Below, piece after piece: positions 15,564 to 25,730 of a stretch of 64,000 nt of DNA; the first letter of the stretch is position 1, and each line of letters starts with the position of its first letter. Source of the stretch: Modestobacter sp. VKM Ac-2982 (lineage in GTDB: Bacteria > Actinomycetota > Actinomycetes > Mycobacteriales > Geodermatophilaceae); contig NZ_JAPVBL010000005.1 in assembly GCF_026967935.1 (NCBI RefSeq), positions 124,001-188,000 on the forward strand, given 5' to 3'. A model generated the notes under the pieces. That model was not told the origin of the DNA. It saw only the letters and a program-made list of their open reading frames with translations, and searched no databases. The position numbers and the translations under genes are program-made.

Positions 15564-16232
15564 TCACGGCATGGGCCACGGCATGGGCATGGCGGCAGCC
15601 AGCCCCAGGGCGGCGTAGGCGCCCACCAGCAGCGGCGGGCCGAAGGCCACGGCCGTGCGCCAGCCGGCCCGGCCCAGGGCGATGAGCAGCAGCGACCCCA
15701 GCGCACCGAGCACGAACCCGGCCAGCACCCCCGCCAGCAGCACGCTCCAGCCCACCCAGCCCAGGAGGAGAGCGAGCAGGCCGAGCAGCTTGACGTCGCC
15801 GCCGCCGAGACCGCCGGGCTGGACCAGCCGCGCGAGGGTGCCCAGGCCGGTGACCACCGCGGCGGCGACGACCCCCCGGGCCAGCGCGGGCCAGGTGCCC
15901 AGCACGGCGGCGTCCACGAGCAGGGCGAGGGCACAGGCCGCGACCGCCGGGAAGGTGACCCGGTCGGGCAGCCGGTGCCGGGCCAGGTCGACCCCGGCCA
16001 GCACCACCGCGGCCGCCCCGAACCAGGCGAACGCGGCGGTGGCCGGTCGCAGACCGGCCAGCGCGGGCGCAGCGGCGAGCGCCGCCGCGGTGCCGGCCGC
16101 CGTGACCACCACCCGCCGGGACGACGGACGCGCCGCCCGGTCACGCTCGGCCAGCCGCACCGTGACGGTCGCCAGCCACGGGCCGAGCAGCAGCCCCAGG
16201 ACGGCGGCGGCCCCGGTGAGCACCCCGGTCAC
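15564..16232 (-). CDS. Short A24 prepilin peptidase
   Basis: A membrane aspartyl peptidase of the type IV prepilin/leader peptidase family. The 222-residue protein is almost all hydrophobic, with about six or seven membrane segments. The two catalytic Asp motifs are present: [11 protein letters not shown] near residue 83 and [12 protein letters not shown] near residue 143. It lacks the N-terminal Cys-rich methyltransferase domain of full-length PilD, like short archaeal-type and Tad-type enzymes. The start is GTG 10 bp after the aroE stop. No pilin or Tad gene is in the window, so the substrate is elsewhere. The same gene lies next to aroE in mycobacteria. Confidence 0.88.
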   Translation of the reverse strand: MTGVLTGAAAVLGLLLGPWLATVTVRLAERDRAARPSSRRVVVTAAGTAAALAAAPALAGLRPATAAFAWFGAAAVVLAGVDLARHRLPDRVTFPAVAACALALLVDAAVLGTWPALARGVVAAAVVTGLGTLARLVQPGGLGGGDVKLLGLLALLLGWVGWSVLLAGVLAGFVLGALGSLLLIALGRAGWRTAVAFGPPLLVGAYAALGLAAAMPMPWPMP

Positions 16233-16242
16233 CTGGGTGTGG

Positions 16243-17034
16243 TCAGGCGTCCAGCGCGGCGCGCATGGCCTCGATCGGCGCCGGCCGGCCGGTCATCAGC
16301 TCGACCTGGGCGGTGGCCTGCCAGAACAGCACCTCCAGGCCGCTGATGGTCCGCCCGCCGGCCGCCTGCACGCGCTGGGCCAGCGGGGTGGGCCAGCCGG
16401 CGTAGAGCACGTCGAGCACCGTCTGTCCGCGCCCCCAGGCGAGGTCGGCGACGGCGGCCTGGCCGTCGGCGGGGACCGTGCTGACCACCACCGGCGCGGT
16501 GACCGCCCCCGTGCGGTCCAGCCGCTGGACGTCGGCGCTCACCCCGAGGGCGGCCAGCACCCGGAGCAGGTCAGCGGCGCGGGCTGGCTCCCGGACGACG
16601 ACGTCCACCTGCTGGGCACCGAGGGAGGCGAGCGCGGTGGCCGCTGCGGCCGCCGTCCCCCCGGCCCCGAGGACGGCGGCGTGCTCGACCTGCTCGACAC
16701 CGCCCAGCTGGAGGGCCATCCCCACCCCGGCGACGTCGGTGTTCTCCGCGCGCCAGCCGGCGTCGGTGCGCAGCAGGGTGTTCGCCGCGCCGAGCAGCCG
16801 CGGCAGCTGGTCCACGTCGTCGGCGACCGCCACCGCCGCCTGCTTGCACGGCATGGTCACCGAGAACCCGCGCCACTCCGGGCCGAGCCCGGCCAGCAGC
16901 ACCGGCAGGTCCTCGGCCCCGACGTCCAGGGCGTCGTAGCTCCAGTCGTCCAGGCCGAGTGCGGCGTAGGCGGCGCGGTGCAGCCGGGGTGAGAGGGAGT
17001 GCCCGACCGGCCGGCCGAGGACGGCTGCCCTCAT
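16243..17034 (-). CDS. aroE: Shikimate dehydrogenase
   Basis: NADPH-dependent reduction of 3-dehydroshikimate. The 263-residue protein has the substrate-binding VLGRPVGHSLSPRLHRAAY opening. The catalytic lysine is in FSVTMPCKQAA, ENTDVAG follows, and the nucleotide-binding loop is VLGAGGTAAAA. It ends with the GLEVLFWQATAQ helix that closes the pocket. ATG at 17034 follows mltG by 28 bp. Confidence 0.95.
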   Translation of the reverse strand: MRAAVLGRPVGHSLSPRLHRAAYAALGLDDWSYDALDVGAEDLPVLLAGLGPEWRGFSVTMPCKQAAVAVADDVDQLPRLLGAANTLLRTDAGWRAENTDVAGVGMALQLGGVEQVEHAAVLGAGGTAAAAATALASLGAQQVDVVVREPARAADLLRVLAALGVSADVQRLDRTGAVTAPVVVSTVPADGQAAVADLAWGRGQTVLDVLYAGWPTPLAQRVQAAGGRTISGLEVLFWQATAQVELMTGRPAPIEAMRAALDA

Positions 17035-17062
17035 GCCGGCCGGACCGGGTCGCGACGGTGCG

Positions 17063-19129
17063 TCAATTTCCCGGGTTGTCCCGCAGCCACTGCTGGAACA
17101 CCAGCACGTTCCGCTGGTGCTCCTCGGCCGTCTCCGCGAACGCCGACTCGCCGGTCTCCGGGTTGGTCAGCACGAAGAACCGCCAGGGCCCCTCGGTCGG
17201 GGACTGCACCGCGCGCAGCGCCGCCTCCCCGGGGTTGCCGATGGGTCCCGGCGGCAGGCCGGCGTTCGCGTAGGTGTTGTACGGCGAGGGGTTGGCCCGG
17301 TCCTCCGGGGTGGTGAGGAGCCCGGTCTCGCCGCTGGCGTAGTTGACGGTGCTGTCCATCTGCAACCGCATGCCGTCCATCAATCGGTTCTCGATCACCC
17401 GGGCCACCTTGCCCATGTCCTCCGGGGTGCCGGCCTCGGCCTGGACGATGCTGGCCTCGGTGAGCGTCGCGAGCCGCTGGTCGACCGGGACCTGCAGGTC
17501 GGTGAGCACCTGATCGGTGCGCGCCACCATCCTGCTGAGCACGTCAACGGCCGTCTGGCCCGGCTCGATGTCGTAGGTGGCCGGGAAGAGGAAGCCCTCC
17601 AGCGAGCCGTTGGCATAGGCCGGGAGCCCCAGCTGCGCCGGGTCGGCGGCGGCGGCCTCGAGGTCGGCGAGCGGCAGCCCGCCCTCGTCGGCCAGCCGCT
17701 GCAGCACCTGGCTGACCCGCAGGCCCTCCGGGAGGGTCACCCGGGTGACCTGCCGGGACGCCGGGTCCAGCAGCAGGTCCAGTGCGGCCTGGCCGGACAT
17801 CTGCTCGCGCAGGCGGTAGACGCCGGGCTGGATGCCGGTCGCGGCCGGGTTGGCCTCCGCGGCCTCGGTGAACGGCGGCACCGAGGCGATGACGCCGGCC
17901 TCCACCAGGGTGTCGCCGATGGCCCGCAGCGAGTCACCCGCCTCGACGCGGACGTCGACCTCGCCGGTGCCGGCCCCGGCGTAGTCCTCGGCCACCGGGT
18001 TCACCCGCTCCCAGAGGGCCTTGCCGCCGAGGAAGATCCCCGCCATCAGTGCGGCCAGGACCACCAGGGAGAGGCCGACCACCACCGGACCGCGGCGTCG
18101 GCGCCCGCCCCGGCCTCCGCCGGTGGCGCCGCCGTGGCCGGCATCGTCGTGGTCGTCAGCGTGGACGTCGTAGTACTCGTCGTGGTGCTCGTCGTGGTCA
18201 CCGCCACCGATGACGTCGAGGCCGCCGGTCTCGGGGGACGCATGGGCTGCCGATGCGCCGGCGTCGTCGTCGTGGGGGTCGAGATGGGCGGGATCGAGGT
18301 CGCCCTCGTCGCCCTCGTCGCTCCCGTGCCGCTCGGAGACCATCCGCCAGCGCTCCTCGTCCGGGTCGAGGTCGTCGGCGGGCAGTGCGGCGTGCACCAC
18401 GGTCGCCGGCTCCTCGACGGGCATGTCCCGAGATGCGGCGCGCACCCCGGCGCCGCCCTGTCCGGTGACGAGCCCGGCGAGTGCACCGGAGGGCCCGTTC
18501 GCCGGGACCGGCGACGATCCGGCCGTCCCGGGGACGGGACGGCTGGATGCCGACAGCCAACCAGGGTCGGTCCCGGCGTCGGCGAACCGGTCCGCGCGGA
18601 CGTGGTCGGCGGTGGTGGGCTCGGCGGCGGGCCGGGGGGTCGGGACCCGCCGTCCGGCCGTCGTGCCGGTCCCGGGTGCGGTCGCCCCGAGGCTCGGGAC
18701 GGCGGGCGGGGCGGCCGGCATCTCGGCGGTCTGCGGGACGCTCACCTCCCGGGCTGCTGGGCCGGGGACGGCCCCGCCCGGGCTCCGACTGGGCCCTGGG
18801 GCCGCCGGGCTCGTGGTCCGCCGGCCGAGGTCGAAGGCGCTCACGTCGAGGCCTGCGGCGGCGAGGCCGACATCGGCGATGCCGGAGGCGGCCAGGCCGG
18901 TGATCTCCACGTCCGCCACGTCGACGCCACCGCCCGCCGAGCGGGCCCCGGCGTCGGTGTCGGCCACGTACCGGCGGCGCCGGCGCGGTCGCAGGGTCGC
19001 GTCGTCGTCGGGGAGCTGCAAGGTCGCCGCGCCCGCCCACGCGGCCAGCAGCTCGGCCGCCGGGCGTCCGGCGCCGGTGTCGGCCTGGGAGTGGCGACCG
19101 CGGGCATGCGGCTGGGTCGGGTCCGTCAC
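17063..19129 (-). CDS. mltG: Endolytic murein transglycosylase with long disordered cytoplasmic domain
   Basis: MltG cuts nascent peptidoglycan and may set glycan strand length. The 688-residue product is about twice the usual size. Residues 1-345 are low complexity, rich in Pro/Ala/Gly and then Asp/His, with no domain I recognise. One membrane helix follows (about 346-368) and then the YceG/MltG domain. The domain has the EGLRVSQVLQRLA LysM-like part and the ASIVQAEAGTPEDMGKVA catalytic segment, with the expected Glu near residue 563. NRLMDGMRLQMDSTVNYA and NTYANAGLPPGPIGNPG follow. GTG at 19129 overlaps the ruvX stop. A shorter start within the disordered part cannot be ruled out. Confidence 0.92.
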   Translation of the reverse strand: MTDPTQPHARGRHSQADTGAGRPAAELLAAWAGAATLQLPDDDATLRPRRRRRYVADTDAGARSAGGGVDVADVEITGLAASGIADVGLAAAGLDVSAFDLGRRTTSPAAPGPSRSPGGAVPGPAAREVSVPQTAEMPAAPPAVPSLGATAPGTGTTAGRRVPTPRPAAEPTTADHVRADRFADAGTDPGWLSASSRPVPGTAGSSPVPANGPSGALAGLVTGQGGAGVRAASRDMPVEEPATVVHAALPADDLDPDEERWRMVSERHGSDEGDEGDLDPAHLDPHDDDAGASAAHASPETGGLDVIGGGDHDEHHDEYYDVHADDHDDAGHGGATGGGRGGRRRRGPVVVGLSLVVLAALMAGIFLGGKALWERVNPVAEDYAGAGTGEVDVRVEAGDSLRAIGDTLVEAGVIASVPPFTEAAEANPAATGIQPGVYRLREQMSGQAALDLLLDPASRQVTRVTLPEGLRVSQVLQRLADEGGLPLADLEAAAADPAQLGLPAYANGSLEGFLFPATYDIEPGQTAVDVLSRMVARTDQVLTDLQVPVDQRLATLTEASIVQAEAGTPEDMGKVARVIENRLMDGMRLQMDSTVNYASGETGLLTTPEDRANPSPYNTYANAGLPPGPIGNPGEAALRAVQSPTEGPWRFFVLTNPETGESAFAETAEEHQRNVLVFQQWLRDNPGN

Positions 19130-19707
19130 GAGTGGCGCCCCCTGAGGTCGGGGCCAGTGCGTCGTCGCTCGTCGAGATGGCTCTGCAGGATGACCACGGC
19201 GGCCGCTTGGTCGATCACCGAGCGCTGGCGGCGGGCATCGATGCCACCGGCGCGCAGATGACTCGCTGCGGTCACCGTGGAGAGCCTCTCGTCGACGAGG
19301 TGCACCGGGACGTTCCCGATGCGACTGGCCAGGGCTTCAGCGTATGCACTGGCATCTCTTGCCGACGCGCCCGACGCTCCGGACAGGTGCTTTGGCAACC
19401 CCACAACCACCTCGACCACCTCGTGTGTCACAACCAGCTCAGCGAGGTGGTCCAGGTCGCGTTGGTCCTTCGCCCGCCGGACCGTCTCGAGAGGGCTGGC
19501 GAGCATGCCGGTGGCGTCGGAGAGAGCCACCCCGACCCGCACGGTCCCGACGTCGACACCCAGTCGCCGACCGGGCATCCAGGCCGGCGGGGCGCTCGCC
19601 GACGGGGCGTTGTCCGGCGGGGCGGCCGCGGGCGCCGGCGGGCGGCCGGACCGGCTGGTCCCCCCCGCCACCGGCCCGCCACCGGGTCCGTCGGACGCCC
19701 CGCTCAC
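19126..19707 (-). CDS. ruvX: Putative pre-16S rRNA nuclease YqgF/RuvX
   Basis: RNase H-fold protein linked to 16S rRNA 5'-end processing in bacteria. The 193-residue protein has a disordered Pro/Ala N-terminus of about 45 residues. The fold follows: [36 protein letters not shown] and a final [14 protein letters not shown] helix. GTG at 19707 overlaps the alaS stop. The alaS-ruvX-mltG-aroE order is conserved in actinobacteria. Confidence 0.92.
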   Translation of the reverse strand: MSGASDGPGGGPVAGGTSRSGRPPAPAAAPPDNAPSASAPPAWMPGRRLGVDVGTVRVGVALSDATGMLASPLETVRRAKDQRDLDHLAELVVTHEVVEVVVGLPKHLSGASGASARDASAYAEALASRIGNVPVHLVDERLSTVTAASHLRAGGIDARRQRSVIDQAAAVVILQSHLDERRRTGPDLRGRHS

Positions 19708-22373
19708 GTCGTGGCCGCTCCGATCGTCTGCTCGACGGCCGCCAGGGCCGCGGGGATGCCGGCCGGATCGGTCCCGCCACCCTGCGCCACGTCGGCCTTG
19801 CCACCACCGCGACCGCCCACGGCCGGCGCTGCCGCCCGCAGCAGGTCGTTCGCCGACAGGCCCTGCTGCTGGGCCGCCGGGTTCACGGTGGCCACCAGGG
19901 CCACCTTGCCGTCCGCGGCCGAGGCCAGCAACACGGCCGCCGGCCGCTCACCGAGCCGGCCCCGCACGTCCAGGGCGAGGCTGCGCAGGTCCCCACCGGA
20001 CAGCCCGGCCGGTGCACCGGTCACGACGGCGACGCCGCCGAGCTCGCGGGCGCCGGCCGCCAGGTCGCCGGCGGCGGCCAGGGTCTGCCGGGCGCGCAGG
20101 TCGGCCAGCTCCTTGTCGGCCTCACGCAGCCGCTCCAGGATGCTGCTCACCCGGTCGGCGACGCCGTCCTGCGGGGTCTTGAGCAGGTCGGCGAGCTGGC
20201 GGACGAGGTCCCGTTCGCGGGCCAGGTACCGGAAGCCCTCCAGGCCCACGGCGGCCTCCACCCGGCGGGAACCCGAGCCGACCGAGCTCTCCCCGGTGAG
20301 CGCCAGGGTGCCGATCTGGGCACTGCCGTGCACGTGGGTGCCACCGCAGAGCTCCCGCGACCACTCGCCGCCGATCTCCACGACGCGGACCTGTTCGCCG
20401 TAGGTCTCCCCGAACAGCGCGAGCGCGCCGAACTCCCGTGCCTCCGGGAGGGTCATGTAGAGCGCGCGGACCCCGTGGTCGGCCCGGACGGCGGCGTTGG
20501 CGACGTCCTCGACGTCGATCCGCTGCTGCGCGGACAGCGCGCCCTGCCAGGCGAAGTCCAGCCGCAGGTAGCCGGGCCGGTTGTAGGAGCCGGACTGCAG
20601 CGCCTGCGGACCGAGCACCTGGCGCAGCGCCGCGTGCAGCACGTGCGTGCCGGAGTGCGCCTGGCACGCCGAGAGCCGCCACTCGCGGTCGACCTGGGCG
20701 GTGAGCTCGGTGCCGGCCCGCAGCTCACCCTCCAGCACCCGCACCTGGTGGGCGACCAGGCCCTTGACCGGGCGCTGCACGTCGATGACCTCGGCCCGGC
20801 CGCCGTCCCAGGTCAGCTCGCCGGCGTCGGCGACCTGGCCACCGGACTCGGCGTAGAACGGTGTGCGGTCCAGCACCACCCGGGTGACCGAGCCCGGGCC
20901 GACGACCGGCTCGCCGTCGGAGTCCTCCTCCTCGACCACGCCGAGGACCCGGGAGTCGGTGTGCAGCGTGTCGTAGGCCCGCCAGTCGGTGGGCCCGTGC
21001 TCGGCCAGCAGCCGCCGGTAGGCCAGCACGTCGACCGCGCCGGTGCGCTTGGCGCGCGCGTCGGCCCGGGCCCGGTCCCGCTGCTCCTTCATCAGGGCCC
21101 GGAAGCCCTCTTCGTCGACGCTGACGCCCTGCTCGGCGGCCATCTCCAGGGTCACGTCGATCGGGAAGCCGTAGGTGTCGTGCAGCGAGAAGGCCTGCTC
21201 ACCCGACAGGGCCGGGGTGCCGGCCTTCTTCGCCTGGCCGACGGCGGTGTCGAACAACGCCGTCCCGGCGGTGAGGGTGCGCCGGAACGCCTCCTCCTCG
21301 GCGTAGGCGATCCCGGAGATGCGGGCGAAGTCGGTGGCCAGCTCGGGGTAGCTGGGGCTCATCGCGTCGCGGGAGACCGGCAGCAGCTCCGGCAGCGTCG
21401 CCTCCTCGACCCCGAGCAGCTTCATCGAGCGGACCGCCCGGCGCAGCAGCCGGCGCAGGATGTAGCCGCGCCCCTCGTTGCCCGGGGTCACGCCGTCGCC
21501 GATGAGCATCAGGCCGCTGCGCACGTGGTCGGCGACCACCCGCAGCCGGACGTCGGCCTCGTGGTCGGCGCCGTAGCGCACCCCGGCGAGCTCCGCGGCC
21601 CGGTGCAGCACCGGCGCGACCTGGTCGACCTCGTACATGTTGTCGACGCCCTGCAGCAGGAAGGCCACCCGCTCCAGGCCCATGCCGGTGTCGATGTTCT
21701 TCTTCGGCAGCTCGCCGAGGATCGGGAACTCCTTGCCCTCCCCCGGGCCCCGCTCGTACTGCATGAAGACCAGGTTCCAGATCTCCAGGAACCGGTCGCC
21801 GGTGGGATCGACCGCCGGCCCGCCGTCCGGGCCGTACGCGGGCCCGCGGTCGTAGTGGATCTCCGAACAGGGCCCGGCCGGGCCGGCCGCGCCGGTGGAC
21901 CAGTAGTTGTCGTCCTTGCCGCGGCGCTGGATCCGCTCGGCCGGGACGTAGGCCCGCCAGGCGTCGAACGCCTCGTCGTCGTCGAGGTAGACCGTCGGCC
22001 AGATCCGCTCCGGGTCCAGCCCCAGGCCACCGTCGGCCACCGCGCCGGTGACCAGCTCCCAGGCGAAGGCGATCGCCTCGGCCTTGAAGTAGTCACCGAA
22101 GGAGAAGTTGCCGTTCATCTGGAAGAACGTGCCGTGCCGGGTGGTCTTGCCCACCTCCTCGATGTCGAGGGTGCGCACGCACTTCTGCACGCTGGTCGCG
22201 CGCGGGTACGGCGCCGGCTCACGACCGGTCAGGTACGGGATGAACGGCACCATCCCGGCGACGGTGAACAGCAGTGAGGGGTCCGGCGACACCAGCGAGG
22301 CGCTGGGGACGACGGTGTGCCCACGCTTCTCGAAGTGGTCCAGGAAGCGGCGGCGGATCTCGGCGGTCTGCAT
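19704..22373 (-). CDS. alaS: Alanyl-tRNA synthetase
   Basis: Charges tRNA-Ala and edits mischarged Ser/Gly. The 889-residue protein has the class II catalytic domain at the N-terminus ([18 protein letters not shown], then NFSFGDYFK). The editing domain has [11 protein letters not shown] near residue 573 and CGGTHV near residue 674, supplying the zinc ligands. A C-terminal DHHA1/C-Ala region ends in the glycine-rich [15 protein letters not shown] stretch. ATG at 22373 was chosen because [15 protein letters not shown] is the family N-terminus. Confidence 0.98.
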   Translation of the reverse strand: MQTAEIRRRFLDHFEKRGHTVVPSASLVSPDPSLLFTVAGMVPFIPYLTGREPAPYPRATSVQKCVRTLDIEEVGKTTRHGTFFQMNGNFSFGDYFKAEAIAFAWELVTGAVADGGLGLDPERIWPTVYLDDDEAFDAWRAYVPAERIQRRGKDDNYWSTGAAGPAGPCSEIHYDRGPAYGPDGGPAVDPTGDRFLEIWNLVFMQYERGPGEGKEFPILGELPKKNIDTGMGLERVAFLLQGVDNMYEVDQVAPVLHRAAELAGVRYGADHEADVRLRVVADHVRSGLMLIGDGVTPGNEGRGYILRRLLRRAVRSMKLLGVEEATLPELLPVSRDAMSPSYPELATDFARISGIAYAEEEAFRRTLTAGTALFDTAVGQAKKAGTPALSGEQAFSLHDTYGFPIDVTLEMAAEQGVSVDEEGFRALMKEQRDRARADARAKRTGAVDVLAYRRLLAEHGPTDWRAYDTLHTDSRVLGVVEEEDSDGEPVVGPGSVTRVVLDRTPFYAESGGQVADAGELTWDGGRAEVIDVQRPVKGLVAHQVRVLEGELRAGTELTAQVDREWRLSACQAHSGTHVLHAALRQVLGPQALQSGSYNRPGYLRLDFAWQGALSAQQRIDVEDVANAAVRADHGVRALYMTLPEAREFGALALFGETYGEQVRVVEIGGEWSRELCGGTHVHGSAQIGTLALTGESSVGSGSRRVEAAVGLEGFRYLARERDLVRQLADLLKTPQDGVADRVSSILERLREADKELADLRARQTLAAAGDLAAGARELGGVAVVTGAPAGLSGGDLRSLALDVRGRLGERPAAVLLASAADGKVALVATVNPAAQQQGLSANDLLRAAAPAVGGRGGGKADVAQGGGTDPAGIPAALAAVEQTIGAATT

Positions 22374-22432
22374 GCGGGTGGTCTCGGTCCTTCAGCGCGG
22401 GGTGGGCGCGCGCGGCGCCCGGAGGGGATGGC

Positions 22433-22729
22433 TCAGCTGTCCGCGGCGTGGGCGCCGCGGCGGGGCAGCGCCTCCGACAGGGAGGCCTGGCTGCTGTCGG
22501 GCAGCGGGGCGTCGAGGCCCGTGCCGGCGCGCAGCTCGTCCTCCCGGAGCGCGGCCGCGGCGCGGACGTCGGCACCGAAGTCGCCGATCGCGTCGGCCAG
22601 TTCGCGCAGCCCGTCGGCGAGGTTGCCGGCCAGGCTCTGCGGGGTCAGCTTCTCCGCCGTCTGGGACAGCTTGCGGACGACGAGCACACCGATGGTGATG
22701 CCCATGGCGAGCCAGAACAGCCGGCGCAT
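22433..22729 (-). CDS. Small DUF6167-like membrane-anchored protein
   Basis: A 98-residue protein with one N-terminal hydrophobic helix (RLFWLAMGITIGVLVV) and then KLTPQSLAGNLADGLRELADAIGDFGADVRAAAALREDEL. This looks like the small actinobacterial family DUF6167, which sits between a DUF948 gene and alaS. No function is known. The start ATG at 22729 shares one base with the DUF948 stop (TGATG). The last 25 residues are Ser/Ala rich and not conserved-looking. Confidence 0.8.
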   Translation of the reverse strand: MRRLFWLAMGITIGVLVVRKLSQTAEKLTPQSLAGNLADGLRELADAIGDFGADVRAAAALREDELRAGTGLDAPLPDSSQASLSEALPRRGAHAADS

Positions 22730-23154
22730 CAGGCGGCCCGCCGGGCGCTGCGGCGAGCGCGCCGCTCGGCCTTGTCGCGGGCGGCGGCGTCGGCGACGGC
22801 CTGGCCCTCCCGCTTCTTGCGGGCGGCGCTGCGGACCCCGTAGCTGAACGCGGCGACCTTGATCAGCGGGCTGCCGAGGGTGGCGGCGAACACGCTGGTG
22901 AGGGCGGCGACGTTGCTGGAGACGTTCGCGGCGTTGCCGGTGATGTCGTCGACCCGCTCGAGGTTGGCGTTGACGTGGGTGACCGTCGTCGACGCCTGGC
23001 TCAGGATCGGCTGGCTCTGCTCCCGGACCTGGCGGATGGTCAGCGTCGTCTCGTCCAGCGTGCGCCCGAGCTTGAGCAGCGGCACCGCCACCAGGACCAC
23101 CAGCAGCACCAAGGCACCGGCTGCGATCAGCCCGGCCCACTCTCCTGCAGACAC
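22729..23154 (-). CDS. DUF948 membrane protein
   Basis: A 141-residue protein with one membrane helix near the N-terminus (AGLIAAGALVLLVVLVAVPLL). A helical region follows (TLDETTLTIRQVREQSQPIL, then NANLERVDDITGNAANVSSNVAAL) and a basic tail. This is the DUF948 pattern; some relatives are called general stress proteins, but no mechanism is established. GTG at 23154 was picked because the membrane helix starts directly after it; upstream in-frame sequence is poor. It is translationally linked to the next gene. Confidence 0.85.
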   Translation of the reverse strand: MSAGEWAGLIAAGALVLLVVLVAVPLLKLGRTLDETTLTIRQVREQSQPILSQASTTVTHVNANLERVDDITGNAANVSSNVAALTSVFAATLGSPLIKVAAFSYGVRSAARKKREGQAVADAAARDKAERRARRSARRAA

Positions 23155-23269
23155 TCGAGGGTCCCCTTCGTCGACTCGTGCACGTTGCCGGTGACGGTCC
23201 ACCGGTCGGGCAACACTAACCGCCGACACCGACACCGACCGCTGCCATCGGGTCGACAGCCGCAGTGGC

Positions 23270-24631
23270 TCAGCTGCGACGACGGACGATCGCCCGCAGC
23301 TTGGCCAGCCGGGCACCGATCTGCGCCTCCACCCCGCGCCCGGTCGGCCGGTAGTAGTCCCGCCCGACCAGCGCATCGGGCGGGTACTGCTGCGGGACGA
23401 CCCCGTCGGGGTGCGCGTGCGGGTAGACGTAGGTCGCGCCGTGCCCGAGCTTCTTCGCTCCGGCGTAGTGGGCGTCGCGCAGCCCGGCCGGCACCGGCCC
23501 GGCCAGGCCGGCCCGGACGTCGGCGACCGACTCCCCCATCGCCGTGGTGATCGCGTTGGACTTCGGCGCCGTGGCCAGGTGGACGACGGCGTGCGCCAGC
23601 GGGAAGTGCCCCTCGGGCATGCCGATGAAGGCGACCGCGTCGGCGGCGGCGACCGCGGTGAGCAGTGCGGTCGGGTCGGCCATGCCGATGTCCTCGCTGG
23701 CCGAGATCACCAGCCGGCGGGCGATGAAGCGCGGGTCCTCCCCCGCCTCCACCATCCGCGCCAGGTAGTGCAGCGCCGCGTCGACGTCGCTGCCCCGGAT
23801 GCTCTTGATCAGCGCGCTGGCGATGTCGTAGTGCTGGTCGCCGGAGCGGTCGTAGCGCACCGCCGCCTGGGCGACCGCCGTCTCCAGGGTGGCCAGGTCC
23901 AGGACGTCGGAGCCGGCCGCCCGCGCCGCCCCGGCGCCGCTCTCCAGTGCGGTCAGCGCCTTGCGGGCGTCGCCGCCGGCCACCCGCAGCAGGTGCTCCT
24001 CGGCCTCGGCGGTCAGCGTCACCGCGCCGTCCAGACCGCGCTCGCTGGTCAGCGCCCGGCGCAGCACCGTGCGCACGTCCTCGTCGTCCAGTGACTGCAG
24101 CGCCAGCACCAGGCTGCGGGACAGCAGCGGGCTGACCACGGAGAAGAACGGGTTCTCCGTGGTCGCGGCGATCAGGCTGACGATCCGGTCCTCGACCGCG
24201 GACAGCAGCGAGTCCTGCTGGGTCTTGGAGAAGCGGTGCACCTCGTCGATGAACAGCACGGTGCGCCGGCCGGCGTGCGTCAGCTCCCGCTTGGCGTTCG
24301 CGATGACCGCGCGGACCTCCTTGACCCCGGAGTCCAGCGCGGACAGCTGCACGAAGGAGCGCTGGGTGGCCAGCGAGATGACGTGCGCCAGCGTCGTCTT
24401 CCCGGTGCCCGGCGGGCCGTAGAGCACCAGGGACATCGGCTCGTCGGCCTCGACCAGCCGGCGCAACGGAGCCCGGGGGCCGAGCAGGTGCCGCTGGCCG
24501 ACCACCTCGTCCAGCGACTGCGGCCGCATCCGGACAGCCAGGGGAGCACCCGGGTCGACCGGTGGTGGCCCCTCGGCCGGGTCGGGGTCGAAGAGCCCAC
24601 CCCCGAAGAGCCCCGGGTCACCTGCCGTCAC
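23270..24631 (-). CDS. rarA: RarA/MgsA family replication-associated AAA ATPase
   Basis: Acts at stalled replication forks with SSB. The 453-residue protein has the AAA core: [16 protein letters not shown], Walker [14 protein letters not shown], Walker [11 protein letters not shown], sensor 1 AATTENPFF. The C-terminal tetramerisation/MgsA domain follows ([20 protein letters not shown], then [14 protein letters not shown] and [14 protein letters not shown]). GTG at 24631 is the last plausible start before the divergent aldo/keto reductase; the first 20 residues are Gly/Pro rich. Confidence 0.92.
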   Translation of the reverse strand: MTAGDPGLFGGGLFDPDPAEGPPPVDPGAPLAVRMRPQSLDEVVGQRHLLGPRAPLRRLVEADEPMSLVLYGPPGTGKTTLAHVISLATQRSFVQLSALDSGVKEVRAVIANAKRELTHAGRRTVLFIDEVHRFSKTQQDSLLSAVEDRIVSLIAATTENPFFSVVSPLLSRSLVLALQSLDDEDVRTVLRRALTSERGLDGAVTLTAEAEEHLLRVAGGDARKALTALESGAGAARAAGSDVLDLATLETAVAQAAVRYDRSGDQHYDIASALIKSIRGSDVDAALHYLARMVEAGEDPRFIARRLVISASEDIGMADPTALLTAVAAADAVAFIGMPEGHFPLAHAVVHLATAPKSNAITTAMGESVADVRAGLAGPVPAGLRDAHYAGAKKLGHGATYVYPHAHPDGVVPQQYPPDALVGRDYYRPTGRGVEAQIGARLAKLRAIVRRRS

Positions 24632-24665
24632 GGTTGCGACGCTACCCGTGGGGCACGACGGTCCC

Positions 24666-25523
24666 ATGCAGAAGCGACGCATCGGGAACAGGACGGTCAG
24701 CGCAGTGGGGCTGGGGGCGATGCCCCTGTCCACCAAGGACCCCCGCCCCTCGCCGGACGAGGCCGCGGCCGTCGTGCACGCCGCGCTCGACGCCGGCGTC
24801 ACGCTGATCGACACCGCGGACGCCTACTCGCACACCGACGCTGACTTCGGCCACAACGAGGAGCTGGTCGCCCGTGCGCTGGCCTCCTACGGCTCCGTGG
24901 GCGACGTGCTGGTGGCGACCAAGGGCGGTCACACCCGACAGGGCGCCGAGTGGGAGCTGAACGGGTCGCCCGCCTACCTGCGCCGGGCCTGCGAGGCCTC
25001 GCTGCGCCGGCTGGGCGTCGAGGCGATCGGGCTGTACCAGTTCCACCGGCCCGACCCAGCGACGCCGTGGGAGGAGTCGATGGGGGCGCTGCGCGGACTG
25101 GTGGACGACGGGCTGGTGCAGCTGGCCGGTATCTCCAACGCCGACGTCGGCCAGATCGACGCGGCCCGGGAGATCGTGGGCGATGCAATGGTCAGCGTGC
25201 AGAACCAGTTCTCCCCCGGCTGGCGCTCTTCGGCCGACGAGCTGGCGCACTGCGCCGAGCACGGGCTGGCCTTCCTGCCGTGGAGCCCGTTCGGTGGAGT
25301 GTCGGCGGCCAAGTCGCTGGGCTCGACGGCCGCGGAGTTCGCCGCCGTCGCCGATGAGCTGGGCGTGTCGGTGTACCGGGTGACGGTGGCCTGGCACCTG
25401 GCCCAGGCCGACGTCGTCCTGCCCATCCCCGGCGCCTCACGGGCAGAGTCGATCACCGACTCGGCTGCGGGATCCGAGCTGCACCTCGCCCCCGAGCACC
25501 TCGCCCGCCTCAACGCCGCCTGA
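24666..25523 (+). CDS. Aldo/keto reductase
   Basis: NADPH-dependent oxidoreductase of unknown substrate. The 285-residue protein shows the AKR tetrad: Asp and Tyr in [10 protein letters not shown], Lys in VATKGG and His in YQFHRPD. A C-terminal cofactor segment reads [17 protein letters not shown] at 24666 ([12 protein letters not shown]) is preferred over an in-frame ATG 18 bp upstream because family proteins start there. No good ribosome site is seen. It diverges from rarA; 34 bp separate their starts. Confidence 0.88.
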   Translation: MQKRRIGNRTVSAVGLGAMPLSTKDPRPSPDEAAAVVHAALDAGVTLIDTADAYSHTDADFGHNEELVARALASYGSVGDVLVATKGGHTRQGAEWELNGSPAYLRRACEASLRRLGVEAIGLYQFHRPDPATPWEESMGALRGLVDDGLVQLAGISNADVGQIDAAREIVGDAMVSVQNQFSPGWRSSADELAHCAEHGLAFLPWSPFGGVSAAKSLGSTAAEFAAVADELGVSVYRVTVAWHLAQADVVLPIPGASRAESITDSAAGSELHLAPEHLARLNAA

Positions 25524-25527
25524 CCCT

Positions 25528-25552
25528 CGACCTCAGCCTGAGCCTGAGGTCG
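25528..25552 (+). terminator. Hairpin after aldo/keto reductase
   Basis: CGACCTCAG (25528-25536) pairs with CTGAGGTCG (25544-25552) around a 7-nt loop, starting 5 bp after the stop codon. No T-tract follows. The position suggests termination of the reductase transcript. Confidence 0.6.
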
Positions 25553-25576
25553 GCCCCGCCGAGCCCGCGCGAGTGC

Positions 25577-25630
25577 GCAGTTGTGGTCGTCGACACGGCG
25601 GGACACGCCGTCCCTGACGACCACAACTGC
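25577..25630. repeat. Palindromic element, copy A
   Basis: Perfect 15-bp inverted arms GCAGTTGTGGTCGTC and GACGACCACAACTGC (25577-25591 and 25616-25630) surround 24 bp that hold a second hairpin (ACGGCG/CGCCGT). A near-copy lies at 26608-26673 on the far side of the DUF559 gene. The shared words include the arms and the central GACACGGCGGGACAC. Confidence 0.85.
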
Positions 25631-25730
25631 TCAGTCGGGGCGGAGGCGGCGCCGTCCACAGGGGTGGGCGGTCTCCACAGATCGGGCGGGGTGGTGGCGC
25701 GTCCGCCTCTGTCCGCATCAGCGTCGGCGG

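Noticed and set aside
19344-22277. A 977-codon plus-strand frame opposite alaS
   Set aside because: It mirrors alaS codons and has no recognisable motif; real synthetase motifs are on the minus strand.
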